Positions 22,735-34,448 of a stretch of DNA of 64,000 nucleotides are shown piece by piece (position 1 is the first letter of the stretch; each line of letters opens with the position of its first letter). The notes under the pieces are model-generated. The model was given only the letters and a program-made list of their open reading frames with translations. It searched no databases and was not told the origin of the DNA. The translations under genes and the position numbers were made by a program. The stretch comes from Angiostrongylus vasorum (Eukaryota; Nematoda; Chromadorea; Rhabditida; Metastrongylidae): assembly GCA_018806985.1 (NCBI GenBank), contig JADANN010000467.1, positions 1,775,501 to 1,839,500 on the forward strand, written 5' to 3'.

Positions 22735-23788
22735 AATTCACTTTTCGATTGATGAGCAAACACCAGGTTGTTCCTCTATTCTTTATTTATGACAAGCTGA
22801 CGTTTCGGTGGATTTCGCCTGGGTTGAGAGCAAATACTAAACCAAGACTTGAATTAGATTGAACACAAAATAGCTTTTTCGCCATACTGACCGCTTTCTA
22901 TGAGTTTTCCACTGAGTATTCCACTTGGAGACCAACCGCACAGAGTTCTCGTGGAAGCGTAGTGTATCTCTATCATATTAAAATACTGGTTTTAAGTATT
23001 GTGTGAGACACGCGTGGTAACGAGGCATTCCTGGTGTTCATTTTCGGATTCTTGGAATTTATCCAGAATGCTCCGAGAGTTTTGCGCGTTTGTGTTTTCG
23101 ATTACTGCGTGAGGATGTTAACTTCTACTTTAAAATCTTCCCCGTTATGATTATGTCTTTTGCGCGCCTACTGGAGTATTTCGCTTAACTTAAAGTTCTG
23201 GATAAAGTCTAAGAATCCCAAAAATGAACTGGAGGGATGAATGCCTTGTAATTACGCTTGATCCCAAATAGTATTGAAGATTGATGTTATAATGTGAGAG
23301 GCGCAGTACGCTTCCAAAGGAACTCTGTCAGTTGGTCTTCAGGTGACGTACTCAGTGGAGGAGTTATAGAGAGCGGTGAATGTGCTACGAAGCTATTCTG
23401 TGTTCAATGTGATTGAAATCTTTGTTCAGTGTTAACCTTGTATTTGCTGCCTACTACAATTTTTCACGGCATCTTACGATGTGAATCACAATCACAACGA
23501 TGCTGAGATATTCGCAAAACTTGGACCCCCGGGCCAGATCGAACCATGATTACCTTTTCCGGGGGGTCGCGTATTACACACTGCACCACTGAGGCCCGTT
23601 TCTGTCAGCTAGTTTTCAACCTATCTCTTTGTTTAATGTTTTTCTCTGTTTGGTTATGGAGGTGCTTGGCTGTGTAGATTGCAGTTCGACCTTTCCAGAC
23701 TTGGAGAAAGGCGAAATCCTACGAAATCTCAGCTTATCGTGAATGAAGAATGATGTAACAACCTCGTGTTTGCTCATCAAGAGAACTG
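22735..23788. mobile_element. FB-2 element with terminal inverted repeats
   Basis: The left end (GATTGATGAGCAAACACCAG, then GACGTTTCGGTGGATTTCGC) is repeated in reverse at the right end (GGCGAAATCCTACGAAATCT ... CTCGTGTTTGCTCATCAA). Inverted arms of about 100 bp bound about 1 kb. The inside has no transposase frame and holds a SINE-C, so it is a non-autonomous element. Confidence 0.55.
23460..23612 (-). repeat. SINE-C copy nested inside FB-2
   Basis: The reverse complement has GGGCCTCAGTGGTGCAGTG (A box), ATGGTTCGATCTGGCC (B box) and the TTTGCGAATATCTCAGCATC tail. It keeps both promoter boxes clearly. Confidence 0.75.
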
Positions 23789-24049
23789 TGAGGTACATAT
23801 AGCAATGCATCTATCACAATTTAATACATTTTTAAACTCAACTATGATTTCTTTTTCTACATTTATACGGTATTTAGTGGGAAGTACTCGGTTATTTGCT
23901 GTATTATATAAATCTCTTTGACTTTTGATGATCCTTGCCCCTCATTCCATAAAAACCAAAGTCTAAGTAAGTATTGCATGGTAACTTTGCTCTCCCATTA
24001 TCGTATCAACTGTCTCTCAGACGATTCCCATCTAGTTGGCACGTCTCGT

Positions 24050-24205
24050 AATAATTCTCACGACCGACTTTCTACTAATGTTATTATATTGGGTAGATTA
24101 CTGTCAACTTGACCTTTGCAGGCTCTGAGGAAGGCGAAATCCACCGAAACTTCAATTTATTCTTGAATAAAGAGTAAAATAACACCTCGTGTTTGCTCAG
24201 GGAGA
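24050..24205 (+). mobile_element. FB-2 end fragment
   Basis: GAAGGCGAAATCCACCGAAA ... AACACCTCGTGTTTGCTCA matches the right arm at 23690-23785. CACGACCGACTTTCTA upstream also occurs at 22697, next to the left arm. Confidence 0.5.
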
Positions 24206-24764
24206 ATATAGAGGATTTTCCATCTATTTCTTGAACTTTTTCGTTTCTTCGAACTTTCTTTCGAATAGGTTCTTCGTTGCTCACAAAATAATATTTACTA
24301 TGGTGAACAAACTGTGATGCAGTACAACATGATCTAGGACCCAATTATTCGGTTTCTTTTTTACTTCACTTTTAGTTTCAGTTCTCATTTTCTCAATCCC
24401 ATTTCAGTGTTCTAGGAGACTTTCCGTTGTTTGTCTGTCTCCTGTAGATAAGATTTCCATTATGAAATCCAAAAAAAGAGAAAGCGCACCTCCCCATAGC
24501 GTTGAACACATCGAAGAAGGTTGTGTACGCATGCCTGAAAGAACGGAGATTTTTTTTTCGTGGCTGGAAAAAATAAATGTCCGTCTGAAATAAGTGTTGT
24601 ATTCCTTATGGGATACATCTATTGCTTTTTTTCTCAGTGACTAAACTTTGTTCTCTTAAGATGGAACTATAGTGTCCCTAGGGCATTGGTTTTCGTAGTT
24701 ATGTTCCGTCACTCGCCGATATGCTGTCAACTCTCGAATTCCTCTAATTCACTCTCTGCACGCA

Positions 24765-24930
24765 CAGATATAAGCACATGAAGATAAGCACATACACATA
24801 CACACATACATACGTACACACACGCATACACACAGGCATATAGATGTTGATCAAACTCACATTTACACGAACATATATATACAAATGTGTTCCCACATAC
24901 GCACACACCATTCGCACACGTATACCACCT
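24765..24930. repeat. CA/CATA-rich microsatellite
   Basis: Imperfect CACATA, CATACA and CACGCA units over about 165 bp. It keeps long open frames on both strands without being coding. Confidence 0.85.
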
Positions 24931-24960
24931 CCTATCGAAGTAAATGTCAAGAAATAAAGA

Positions 24961-25210
24961 AGCGCTCTGCATTTGTCGATTCCGGAGGAATGCACTATGC
25001 ATTCAGTTCCATTCGTAGCATTGTAGAGGTGATTCGATGCATATTTGGCCCAAGAAACTGGCTTTCGGTGGCATAACGGCGTATGAAGTGTGTTTTTTGT
25101 CCTCTCAAAGAAGTTTACCACTATCGACTGCGGACGAATGAAGGGGTTGTTGAGCCCGAGAAACGGGATCGAACTAGCGACCGATTCGGTGTGTTGTAAT
25201 GAACCCCTGT
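24961..25210 (-). repeat. SINE-A copy, diverged
   Basis: TGCATTCAGTTCCATTCGTA, GAGGTGATTCGATGCATATT and GAAACGGGATCGAACTAGC follow SINE-A order on the minus strand. An old copy with a canonical TTCGATCCC B box. Confidence 0.6.
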
Positions 25211-25215
25211 CACCC

Positions 25216-25766
25216 CGCGTTATACGCCTGCCGAGACACAATTTCAATAGCCACCAAGTTGACAAATACACGACGAGCATACGCTCAAAATTATATCCAC
25301 ATAATGTGCAATCACTTATACCACATATGTACAGATTTTTGGATGAATGCAGCTAAAGACATCATGCATTCGTATGGATAACATATGAGTAGTTGCATGG
25401 TTATTATGTTGATGAGCACCCTTGAAGACGAAAGGTTGGTTTATGTGAGGTTAGGGGATGACTAAGGCATGAAGAACGCCGAAGAGTGTAAATGGAGACA
25501 CAACACATGGTTTTTAGTAAGTTCTGATATTTACAAAAAACTTAGTTCTTGGAAATTGGCGATGATAGCAACAAGAAGAGTTTGAAATAACTTCTTCTAA
25601 CTGAAAGACTTTCATTTTTTTCCTACGAAATATTGAATATACGAACTCAGAAGACAGTAGTGAGTTTATTCTTATGGAGAGATTATCAAAGTTTGCAGAT
25701 CGAGTCTCTATTGAAGATGAATTTTTTTACTAAACTTGAAACCCTCTAGCGAGATGTCATGATCAC
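25216..25766. other. No supported feature
   Basis: AT-rich sequence between a SINE-A and the minus-strand exon ending at 25767. If that gene continues, its next exon should lie here or further left, but I could not identify one. Confidence 0.4.
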
Positions 25767-28700
25767 CTGTTCAACTAGGGAATCGGTGTAGCCATGCTCG
25801 TAGTCGGCGGTGTTCTGACATCGGATCTCGACGAGGAACGGCGGATCGAACTCATCGTTCAACGTATTCAGATCGATTGTCCGTCGCTCCATTGCGCAAA
25901 GGTCTTCATTACGCTCACGGTTCTTGTTCATAGCATTCTGAATCACGAAAATAACATGTGATGGAAATCACTCAAGGTAAATATGTCACTATAATCCAGG
26001 ATGAATGAGGATGTCAAGTATGGAATTTTCAATAGATGCTCAGGTATAGCATACGCTTGCAATTCTTATCAGATCTAGGTAGTTTGTGAATAGTGTTCTC
26101 TAGCGAAGTTGTCGTCAAAAGGATTTTTACTTTTATTCGTTAACGGTTGAAATATGAATGGAGACGTTTCTGTGAAAGAATGTCATCAATCCTTCTGAGG
26201 ATCGGTAATTGGTGCTGTGATGTTAGGGATGAGATTCTCACTATGTCACATTGTCACGACATCATTGGCATTTGTGGATGTATGAATCCGCAGGCCTACT
26301 AGTTATGCAGGGCGAGAGGCAACGAGTAATGAGCGGGCGCTCGAATTTTATGTGCAAGGCGACGATTTACAACTAAATGGAAGTGGGAAATAAATTACGC
26401 CATAATCACCGTCAACGAACGAGGCATAGCGCTTGGTCTGTCGGCCGGCTAGCGATACTCGTTTGGGCAAATTCGGCCGTGATTCGGCTCTAGGAAAAAG
26501 GCCGACGTTTGACTAGCTGAGTAGCAACATCTTTCAACAAAGCTGGATTTAAACCATTAAAATCGCATTAGCAATGGATTGTCAAGAGATGGATTTCCTC
26601 TTCCTCGGTGTTCTTCAAAAATTGTTCGCAAATGAGCATTAGCAGTGGGTTTTCTTCATAGAAGAACAGGGTATTCTCAGAAGGCTTTCTTTGGCACTTT
26701 TTGATTTATGCAGAATTGTTCTTTGCGTCTGAGCAAAAAAATAAACAACTGGAATAGTGATGCTTCTTTTGAGCTGAACAATGTTGTACTTTTAATATAT
26801 AAAGCTATTACGTCCCAAAGTATTATTGTAGCTTAAACAACTTAAACTACGACTTTTAGTAAGGTGTGTTATGAACTAAACAGCTCATACTGACCACGGG
26901 CCATAGGTGGCTGATGGCCACTGAACTGAATAAATATTAGTTCACAAGGTTGTGAAGATGTTCTTCTCGCTCATAAATCAAGCAAAAGTGCAAGCTCCAT
27001 ACCTGTGTTTCGTCTAGAATTACCGCTGTGGCGATAAATTTCGGGGGCTAGATTGTGCGTGGTTGCTAGATGAGCGAGAACCGAACCACAACTATTGCGA
27101 AAATGGTACATTATCTCTTTGCACAATATAGTACGCGTGACTTACTGCCATGTAAAGATGAACATAAATGGATGAGAAGTTTGTCCTGTCTGAAGCTGAT
27201 TGGAGACCTAGTGAATATGGAGCTGCATCAAGGAACTTGAAATTTATGCCCGCGCTTGTTGAAATTTGCAGTGAAGAGAAGAAAAATCTTAAAGCAGCTA
27301 CAACAACAGCACTTTTTGAAGCTTCAGAGGTTTATAAGGGCATTCAAAAGACCTGCTGCCATTTGGCCAACTGACAGGTCAAGATGCCTCCGTAGTCTGG
27401 AAGAAGTTGCCAATGATTGACGACTTTTGTCCCAATCATGTAGAGAGTCACAACTACTTCACCCTGTTTCATGCCTTCTCTCAGGAAGTGGAATTGTCGT
27501 CACAGAGATACTTTCTTTTGATTTGGACACACTATTGTGTTTGCGAAAAAATCGGAGGGCATTCGCTTGCTACAGAATCAGATTTTAAGATGAGGGTTAG
27601 TGCTGGTCGATTCACTGGCTGGGATTCCTTCATGTTGCATGTCAGGATTTATTGTTGCCCAGTCAGCCAGACATTAGCTCGACGGTGTGATTTCACAAAA
27701 AGGTGGAGATCTTCACGACATCGGCTGCTATCGCTCAATCTACCTACTCTCTGCTGTTTAAACAGAACTTCAGATGAAATATGACTATGTGAGTAATGAG
27801 ATGTTCAGAAAGGTTCAGTATGGGAAGCATAACCATCCAGAGGTGTAACTCGTTGTGTTGTTGCAGGAGGACAAGATGCCACTAGGCACCATCTTTATGG
27901 ACATAAGCGAGGCCAATGATTGAGCTCAGACGGAAGTGGTCATGGAGTCCTCAGATACCCAAGGTGGGGCTCATTGGTATACAAAAATTTTTTTCGTTTT
28001 ATTGTTGGTTTATTCATCTACTTTCTTTCATTTATTATTATGTTATTACATTACTGTTATTTACTGCTACCATTTTTCACTTTTTATTTGTTTTCACTTT
28101 TTATTTGTCTTTTACTCATTGTCTATTTTTGTTTTTTTATTTTACTCTTTTCACAACAACGTCCTAAAAGCCGATTACAAAACCATCACTCACTTCATCG
28201 ACATAAAAAAGAGGCGATATCTTCACTCTCCAAAATCTCATTTAGCAACTGAAGTGGGATAAGATGGGAGCAAAAGTCGATGACCAGCAGCAACGTCGTC
28301 TTCCCCACGTTGATTACAGCGTTCTGATAAAATGGAGCACTGCTCCAACAGAGATGAGTGTTGGTCGATTGTGACTGCATATATGAGTGACCCGTTTGGT
28401 GGAACTTATGGAAAATTGTGTGAGTGAGAATCGGATTCGTCGCTGATACCTCTTTCATGCGGTGGGAAAAAAAACAACTTTAGTTGCTCCAAATATGTGT
28501 TACATCTGGTTCATGATATCGAAATGACGATCACGAGCGAATTTGCTTTATAACTCGGCGAGAAAGGACAAAAGGCTTGAAGGGCTTACAAAAACATAGA
28601 AGTTGTAACGAGGACGAAGAACTTGAGGAAGGATAACCACTTTAGCTTAGGGCGCGAAATATTGGACGCTAAATATGAAGCATGGAAATGCTGTCATTGT

Positions 28701-31700
28701 CATCAAACGCGTAATCGACAATGGTACTGGGGTTATTTCTTAGCATACAAATAGTAAAATCTTTAGTTGTAACCTATGCGCGGGAAATATAGTGCTCTTC
28801 GTATCCTTTTAGCTAGCAGGGCTGTTGTTAAACTTCGGTACACAGTGAAGCTGAATGAAGTCTTTGTTGACATCTGAGGTAATGCAAATGATTCTTCAAC
28901 GAAGATTTTTTTGCTCGCAGTTCAGAGAAATGCGCAAAGTTAATAGAACAGCTATGTTGCTGGATTTCCGTGTTTTGAAAGTTTTTCTAGGCTTCAGGAG
29001 TGGAAGATCGGCAATGGAAGTGTAGAGAGATTCGTTGGATCTAAGCGCAATCATCTGGGCATAGATATCATTCTACGAAACAGGTTCCGCCGCAAAAGCG
29101 TTAATCAATCGTTGACAATGCGATGGTATATACGGGAAGTCAACTGACCTTGTTTTTTCTTGTTCGATGCTGGTGCCGGTGTTGATGACGATGATCGTCG
29201 AATGTGTCGAACAATTCATCGTTTTCGATATTGAAAGACGTTTTATGACGATGCCGTCGGCGATGCGCACGTAAACGTAATCGTTCGAAACCCGATAGAA
29301 CAGAATCTGAACTGTGAAGTAAGTTTAAATCGAAGTTAGATAGAATGATAGTGCTAACACCGTACCAGATCATTTATGGCTATACGATGGTTCTCTGAAC
29401 ATATCCAGCTTAGGGTATCCTTTTTTTTGGTGTTGTGGATTTCGTAATCGTGATGTTATGCCTTTACTTGACATAATTTTTAAGCTAACGACCATATTTG
29501 TTATCTCCATTACAGTTATTCTGTGAACGGAATCTGGATGAGTGTCAAACACGCAGAAGCATGGAACTCTTTTGTGCTAGCAGCTCTTACCTGCTTAGTA
29601 TGGTGGTGGAATAGAACCCAAGCGGCCAGACTTCTGAAAGTCATATCTATGCAGGCACGTAGACGATATCCATCCTTTCATAAGGGTGTTCTTTTTACGG
29701 GAACTACGGTCTTTGCTTTTCAGTTGACTATTCTGTCATCATGAACGTCTTAGTTCTACATTGTTTTCTATTGGTCACATCGTCGTTTACTTAATATTTT
29801 TTCAATCACACGAAGGTTTTGTCCACCGAAAGAAAGATTGCTATTTCTTTGATGATTATTTTATTAAACTAATAACTTCTAAGAGCTCACAACAGTAACA
29901 ACAATGACAACTTACACCAACGTCGCACCAGCTCGAGGGCACTTCATAAGCACTACTTACTTCGTTGGCTGGTCAGTACGTGTTCTTTGTTTGATAAGCT
30001 TACACGAGGATGATATTTGATATTTATTCGGTTAACGTTTCGATGTTTTCGTCTTCATCAGAGCCAACGATCCGAGTCGATAGCCCACGGTTGTTCTTCG
30101 TCTCGTTGAATTTTGTTGGCTGAGTTTGTAAGTTAAATGATAAGGCTGAAGAACCATTTAGACTCTTCAGCACTTCGTAGCGGCCATCGTGATGTGGATC
30201 GAGTACGAAATGTCACAGGATCTGTGAATTATGTGTCGTCTAGCCGAAGCTTCATAAGTTGCATTCCTTTGATGATCGCCGATTAGTTCAGCCGGAAGAG
30301 AAGTGTTAAACTTGAGGAAACTAGAAATTGGTTAGGCTAGCACTGCGGTGAATTCAAGGTTATCTTATGCAGTGAAGTGAGAACGGATATATAGATGATA
30401 AGGAAGTCGGCTTTAGAATCATATAGTAGGACCACTTTTGTTAACGTGTTGTATTCGCCATAAATTCTGAGCCACTAAACTTTTACATCGGACTACAAAT
30501 TAATACACTTTGTTAGTGTAGTATTTTTGATGTTACAGTAACCAAAGAGCTTATATTTGCTCAAAATAATGCTCTGAAAACAAAAAAAATAGCCCGCGCA
30601 TTGGCGCAATCTTTGTACGCTGTAGAGTTACCCCCTATGTCATTTCTTTTCTTCCTTTGTTGTTCAACTATTTCAATGATGTCTCTCCCATTATAGTTTG
30701 CAAAGTACTTTGTGGATGATTAATTCACAAATATTTGTGGCATCGTATCCTATTTGAAAGCTTCCTGCTTACAAGTCGGCAGTCTCCACAGCACTGTCGG
30801 CTTCTTTTTCCATACATGGCGATGGGTTTTCAAACATTTTCATAGAAAGTTCCTAATTTATGATCACTGTTTTTATAATGAACTATGACAACCAAGTGTC
30901 GTTTTTCGAATATTCGAATATATTCGATGTCTTATGGGTTCGAATGGTTGAATATTTGTCGTAAGAAAGAGTAATTTGTCGCGTTGGGAACCGACTGTTA
31001 ACGGATTTGCCGCGTTGCTCTTGCTTAGATTGAAAGGATTGTACTATCAGAATAGAAATTACAGTGATTGATTGGACAGTAACGAACATTTAACGAACAC
31101 TGCAAACACATAGAGAGAGCAACAACTGAATCGACTGATAGTTCGATGTCGTAGATGTGTCACATTCAATGGTACCACCATCACAAACGTACACAACCCA
31201 AACTTACTGTAGTTATCTGCTGGTGGTGTTTCTAGAGGTCAATCGAGAACACTGCTTACGTTGTATCGAGCACTACTGCTTCAGTATGAGATTGACGAAT
31301 ATCATCGCCAGCAACACTACGAGATCGTGGCAATGGTCACAGTGAAGATGACGAAAAAGCGTTAACGGTGAAAAATGTTCGACCAATAAAATGAATGAAT
31401 GATTATCAACGATGGTTCCACTTTTTCGTAAGTAATCATAAAATGACCCGTATGATTTAGAATTTGTGATCTCTTGAAAAAGAAGTACTTAAGAAGTCCA
31501 ACCGTCGGCACCTAATTTTTTTATCTGGGGTTGCGTCACTGCTAGTGTGGCTACTGTGGAATGATCTACTGCAATACATGGTATGGTCCTTGATTTCCTT
31601 CACATTTTTTTGTCCCCTAGGTGTTTTGTTTATCATAAGATTCTAGATGTGACGAAATATGAGAGTAGAAAGCCTGCAGAAGAATGAAAACGATGATTGG

Positions 31701-32797
31701 ATGAAAAAGTGAAAAATAACTGGACAGTATGCTTAGGATTTGCTTCTTAATGAAATTTAAGACTTATGAGCTTGTATATCGATAGTATTTACTCGTACTG
31801 GAGGGCGCAGTAGACAATGGAATCAAGAGCGGAGCAACTCCAAGAGTTGTTAATTTTTACCATTGCTCACCGCTTTTAAATCTACCAAAGCTGAGCCCTT
31901 TGCAAAACCTACTCTAAGCCTTCTTTCTCTATTGAGCAGTTCACTAGCTTTTAGGCTTGTCTACCAACTATGTAGCAAGCACTGTCCTGATTTCGTCTGA
32001 TATCTATCAGTCAGTGCAAAGTGCAAAACTCGGTAAACCTTTCAGCAGAAAAAAACAACCACACGAGCATTACATTAGCAGACTAATCGACGCCTTAAAT
32101 TACTATCGCTTACACCCTACTAAATTCAAACACTACAGAAATATTAGCAAGGAGGTATAGAATAACTGAGGCGTCATTCTAGTTTACCAAAACATGTTTA
32201 AGAGGACTTCTTACGGAAAGATAATAGAAAGATATAGTAGTATGATTTATGCTCTAGTGTTTAAAAAGAACCTCTAGAAAAAAGAAATCAACTACAAACA
32301 ATAGTTCTCTTCGTAGGGACATACATAGCCCAGTGCTTAGAGTTTCTCTAGCGCATAAATGTGGTCGGTTGTTGGTTCGATCGCGAAGCCCACGAAAACG
32401 AAGCCTTCCATCCTTCTGGTATCAGTTCCGGTGTCAGCAAATTGGTACCATGTCTGTCTGGGAGTAATAAAACTATTTCTCATGCACTGGTTGGCCCAGG
32501 CTACATGGACCAAATGAGCATTCTGTCACCTTTTTGATAGTGAGTGAAGTGCAATACAGCAAGCAACCCTTAGGCGGTTGATTGACGTCGAACGCTCTAT
32601 TCCTTATTTTTTAATCACTGTTTGCTGAGTTGTTGGTTTTTATGGCCTTTTTTCTTTACGATTGCTTTGTTCCGTTTTGTGGTTATTGATGAGGAATTGG
32701 ACATACCGCTGCTGCTTCCAGAAGGCACATCAGTACGCGATGCACAGTCGATGAGCATTGTAGTCATGAGTAATATCACGAAGGCAGTTAAACGCAT
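25767..32797 (-). CDS. Possible secreted cytokine-like gene, three candidate exons
   Basis: Read leftwards. 32797-32707 begins MRLTAFVILLMTTMLIDCAS, a typical signal peptide, and reaches a strong GTATGT donor in phase 1. 29311-29149 is Arg/His-rich (LRAHRRRHRHKTSF) with GTCAGT donor in phase 0. 25937-25767 is exactly 57 codons, phase 0 on both sides, acceptor GATTCAG, donor GTGATC, and reads ERRTIDLNTLNDEFDPPFLV followed by EIRCQN. The last two exons join in phase; the first does not join directly to the second (phase 1 versus 2), so an exon is missing or they are separate genes. A basic region followed by an R...D.....D....P...EI.C block resembles interleukin-17-type cystine-knot ligands, which nematodes have, but the later cysteines are not found. 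The overall linkage is uncertain; the 25.9 and 29.3 kb exons are the firmest parts. Confidence 0.35.
25938..27160. other. Candidate intron, no feature seen
   Basis: Lies between the 25.9 kb exon and the RTE fragment. No repeat family of this window is recognisable. Confidence 0.35.
27165..27790 (+). mobile_element. RTE-type retrotransposon fragment (linker and reverse-transcriptase start)
   Basis: The frame at 27168-27374 (EICSEEKKNLKAATTTALFE) follows the pattern of the alanine/charge-rich linker before the RT domain. About 300 bases later another frame reads QKGGDLHDIGCYRSIYLLSA, the RT motif usually KKGDP.DIGNYRPICLLS. Frameshifts and stops separate the pieces, so it is dead. Confidence 0.6.
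27985..28170. repeat. T-rich low-complexity tract
   Basis: Dense T with scattered A and C. It yields three overlapping Phe/Leu-rich open frames on the plus strand that reflect base composition rather than a gene. Confidence 0.7.
28260..29148. other. No supported feature
   Basis: Intron-like sequence between candidate minus exons; no repeat or coding signal recognised. Confidence 0.35.
30010..30330 (+). mobile_element. FB-1 foldback element, 5' part
   Basis: GGTTAACGTTTCGATGTTTTC, TCAGAGCCAACGATCCGAGT and CGATAGCCCACGGTTG follow the FB-1 left-arm order; AAGCTTACACGAGG just upstream resembles its end. The right arm is not seen. Confidence 0.5.
30340..31235. other. No supported feature
   Basis: AT-rich sequence without a recognisable repeat; it may be intron of the gene ending at 31365. 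Confidence 0.35.
31236..31365 (+). CDS. Candidate terminal exon of an unknown plus-strand gene
   Basis: Acceptor GTTTCTAG ends at 31235. The frame reads SRTLLTLYRALLLQYEIDEY and HYEIVAMVTVKMTKKR, ending at TAA 31363-31365. An AATAAA follows 20 bases later. No upstream exon is assigned; entry needs two bases of phase. The encoded end is basic and unremarkable. Confidence 0.38.
31385..31390 (+). terminator. Poly-A signal AATAAA
   Basis: Lies 20 bases after the TAA of the candidate terminal exon at 31236-31365; this spacing supports that exon. Confidence 0.4.
31955..32154 (+). CDS. Candidate exon of unknown gene
   Basis: Acceptor CTTTTAG at 31954 and donor GTATAG at 32155 bound an open frame reading SVQSAKLGKPFSRKKQPHEH and ISRLIDALNYYRLHPTKFKH. 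Codon use looks coding. No neighbouring exon found; a decayed transposon frame is the alternative. Confidence 0.3.
32316..32606 (+). repeat. SINE-A copy, old
   Basis: CATAGCCCAGTGCTTAGAG (A box), GTTGGTTCGATCGCG (B box), ATTGGTACCATGTCTGTCTG and the end GACGTCGAACGCTCTATTCC. Confidence 0.65.
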
Positions 32798-32807
32798 ATA
32801 GAAAAAA

Positions 32808-33320
32808 AATAATGCTCAGATCATCACAGTACTCGCGAGACGTCTTTAGATTAAGAACCACATCAGCAACTAGTACAACGACTCTGGAGTTGCGTACACC
32901 ATGCGATTGCGTCTGAATAAGTGGTTTACAGAAATAATGCTATCAATTCGTAAATACCTTGGAAAAACCGATCTACGACGGCGCGAATCGAAAAAAAACG
33001 GTGGAAGAATAAAAAGAGGACATCAATACATCGAGGAGGACCCACTGAAGAAGAATATATAAGAAATCAATGCGTGAAGCTTAGAGAAGGTATAATACGT
33101 TAAGGCAAAGAGGTGGTATAGAAGAAGAGGTTATGGTGAGGAAGTGAAGTAAAGGGAAAAAAGATCAGAGATGAATAGGTGGTATAGATGGAATAAAGGT
33201 TGAGTTAAGGAAAGCAGGTACATAGAAAGAATACTGAACTGGAAAATGGAATTTGAAAAAGGACAGAAAAGAACAAAACAAGCAGAGAAAATGTTCAGCT
33301 ATGTGCCGTAGTTATTATTT
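32808..33320. other. No supported feature, purine-rich from about 33050
   Basis: A/G-rich sequence leading into the SINE-A tail at 33325; no gene seen. Confidence 0.4.
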
Positions 33321-33324
33321 TCAG

Positions 33325-33547
33325 TATAAAAGATAAGGGATAAAGGATTAAGATAAGATTAATAAGAAGAATGAAGGATAAAGCTCTCGGCGTTGGTCAA
33401 TCCCTGAGCGATGCGCCATGCATTCGACTTCAATAAGCATCGTTTGAAGATGACTGAATGCAAATCTGGCCTTTACAATGACTCGAGGTGGCCTACCGAT
33501 GTATCGATTCAGTGCTGCTATCCTCCTAGACGAGTCTGCTACCAATT
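33325..33547 (-). repeat. SINE-A copy, 5'-truncated with extended tail
   Basis: Reverse tail of several AAGGATAA/AGATAA units (33329-33383), then CTCGGCGTTGGTCAATCCCT through TACCAATT, where it stops. The A- and B-box half is absent, as expected of 5'-truncated reverse transcription. Confidence 0.78.
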
Positions 33548-34190
33548 TTTTGGATAAATTACTTTTGGTACACGAACTAATCTTCTGTTGGTAGACTTCG
33601 ATCCACTGTTTGATGCTGTGAATTAAAAGGTCTCAAAACGTGAACAGGGATAAATATTCATCCATAACACAACCAAATCTCATTGTGATATTTGTATTGT
33701 TCAGATTTTTTTCTACGTATTTTTTTCATTGTAAATATAACTTCTGACCAGTTAAGAAAGGGCTGAAGATCTTCAGATATTCTTAGCAATAGCAGGAAAA
33801 AAATGGCACAGACAAAGAATGAAGCTGCGACACCTTAAATTTTTAAAAAGGAAAGTGAAAAGACGGAGACGCCGTCATTAAAATATGGCAGACTACGATA
33901 TTTTCTTTGAGACATTCTAACGCTTGAAATGATTCCCGCTTGGAAAACTAAAAGTGCGCCTGAACGATCAACAACATTGATGGCCTTACGATCTCATCAT
34001 AGAGTTTGCATTTTGGTGCCCATATCGAAATTGGCTAGCGAGCAGTTAACATATATGAATAGGAAATAACCAAGATGCTTCCAAATGATATGTTGCAAAT
34101 AGGAAGAATAACGGCCGAATGGTCAAGGAGAGAAATGATGTGTAGATGACTTAACACTGTTAACTCGCCACAATGAGATAGAATCGGAGG

Positions 34191-34448
34191 CTAGTGCATA
34201 TGTGGGGGGTATGAGGAAGTATCGAGGTGATGGGTGTACGGGGATAAGTGAGTATAAGCTGATGTAGATGAAGAATAGTTCCACTGGGACGTGGAATCCG
34301 AGGAGTGAGCGGGTCGAGATGGAACGGGACGGACAGACAGACAACGACGAGCGATCGGGGTAGGTGAGAGGAGCGACTGCTGGTGTTGGTGTTGCTGTTG
34401 AATCGGCCGCCCGTGTCCGAATGGAATATCTCTCTTAAAGATACACAT
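34191..34448 (-). CDS. Candidate terminal exon, Gln/His/Ser/Tyr-rich protein
   Basis: Minus frame reads FGHGRPIQQQHQHQQSLL, then SSTSAYTHLSPYTHHLDTSS and ends PPHMH, TAG. The segment is more GC-rich than its surroundings and a TTTAAG acceptor lies near its start. Low-complexity Q/H/S/Y tails are common in nematode transcription factors, but no DNA-binding exon is seen nearby. The other two minus frames are also open, so composition could explain it. Confidence 0.3.
   Translation of the reverse strand: MCIFKRDIPFGHGRPIQQQHQHQQSLLSPTPIARRCLSVRPVPSRPAHSSDSTSQWNYSSSTSAYTHLSPYTHHLDTSSYPPHMH

Noticed and set aside
24744..25280. 178-codon minus frame
   Set aside because: It spans the CA-rich microsatellite and a decayed SINE-A, so it is low-complexity and repeat translation.
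27916..28262. Three Phe/Leu-rich plus frames
   Set aside because: Produced by a T-rich tract; overlapping frames of the same composition are not evidence for a membrane protein.
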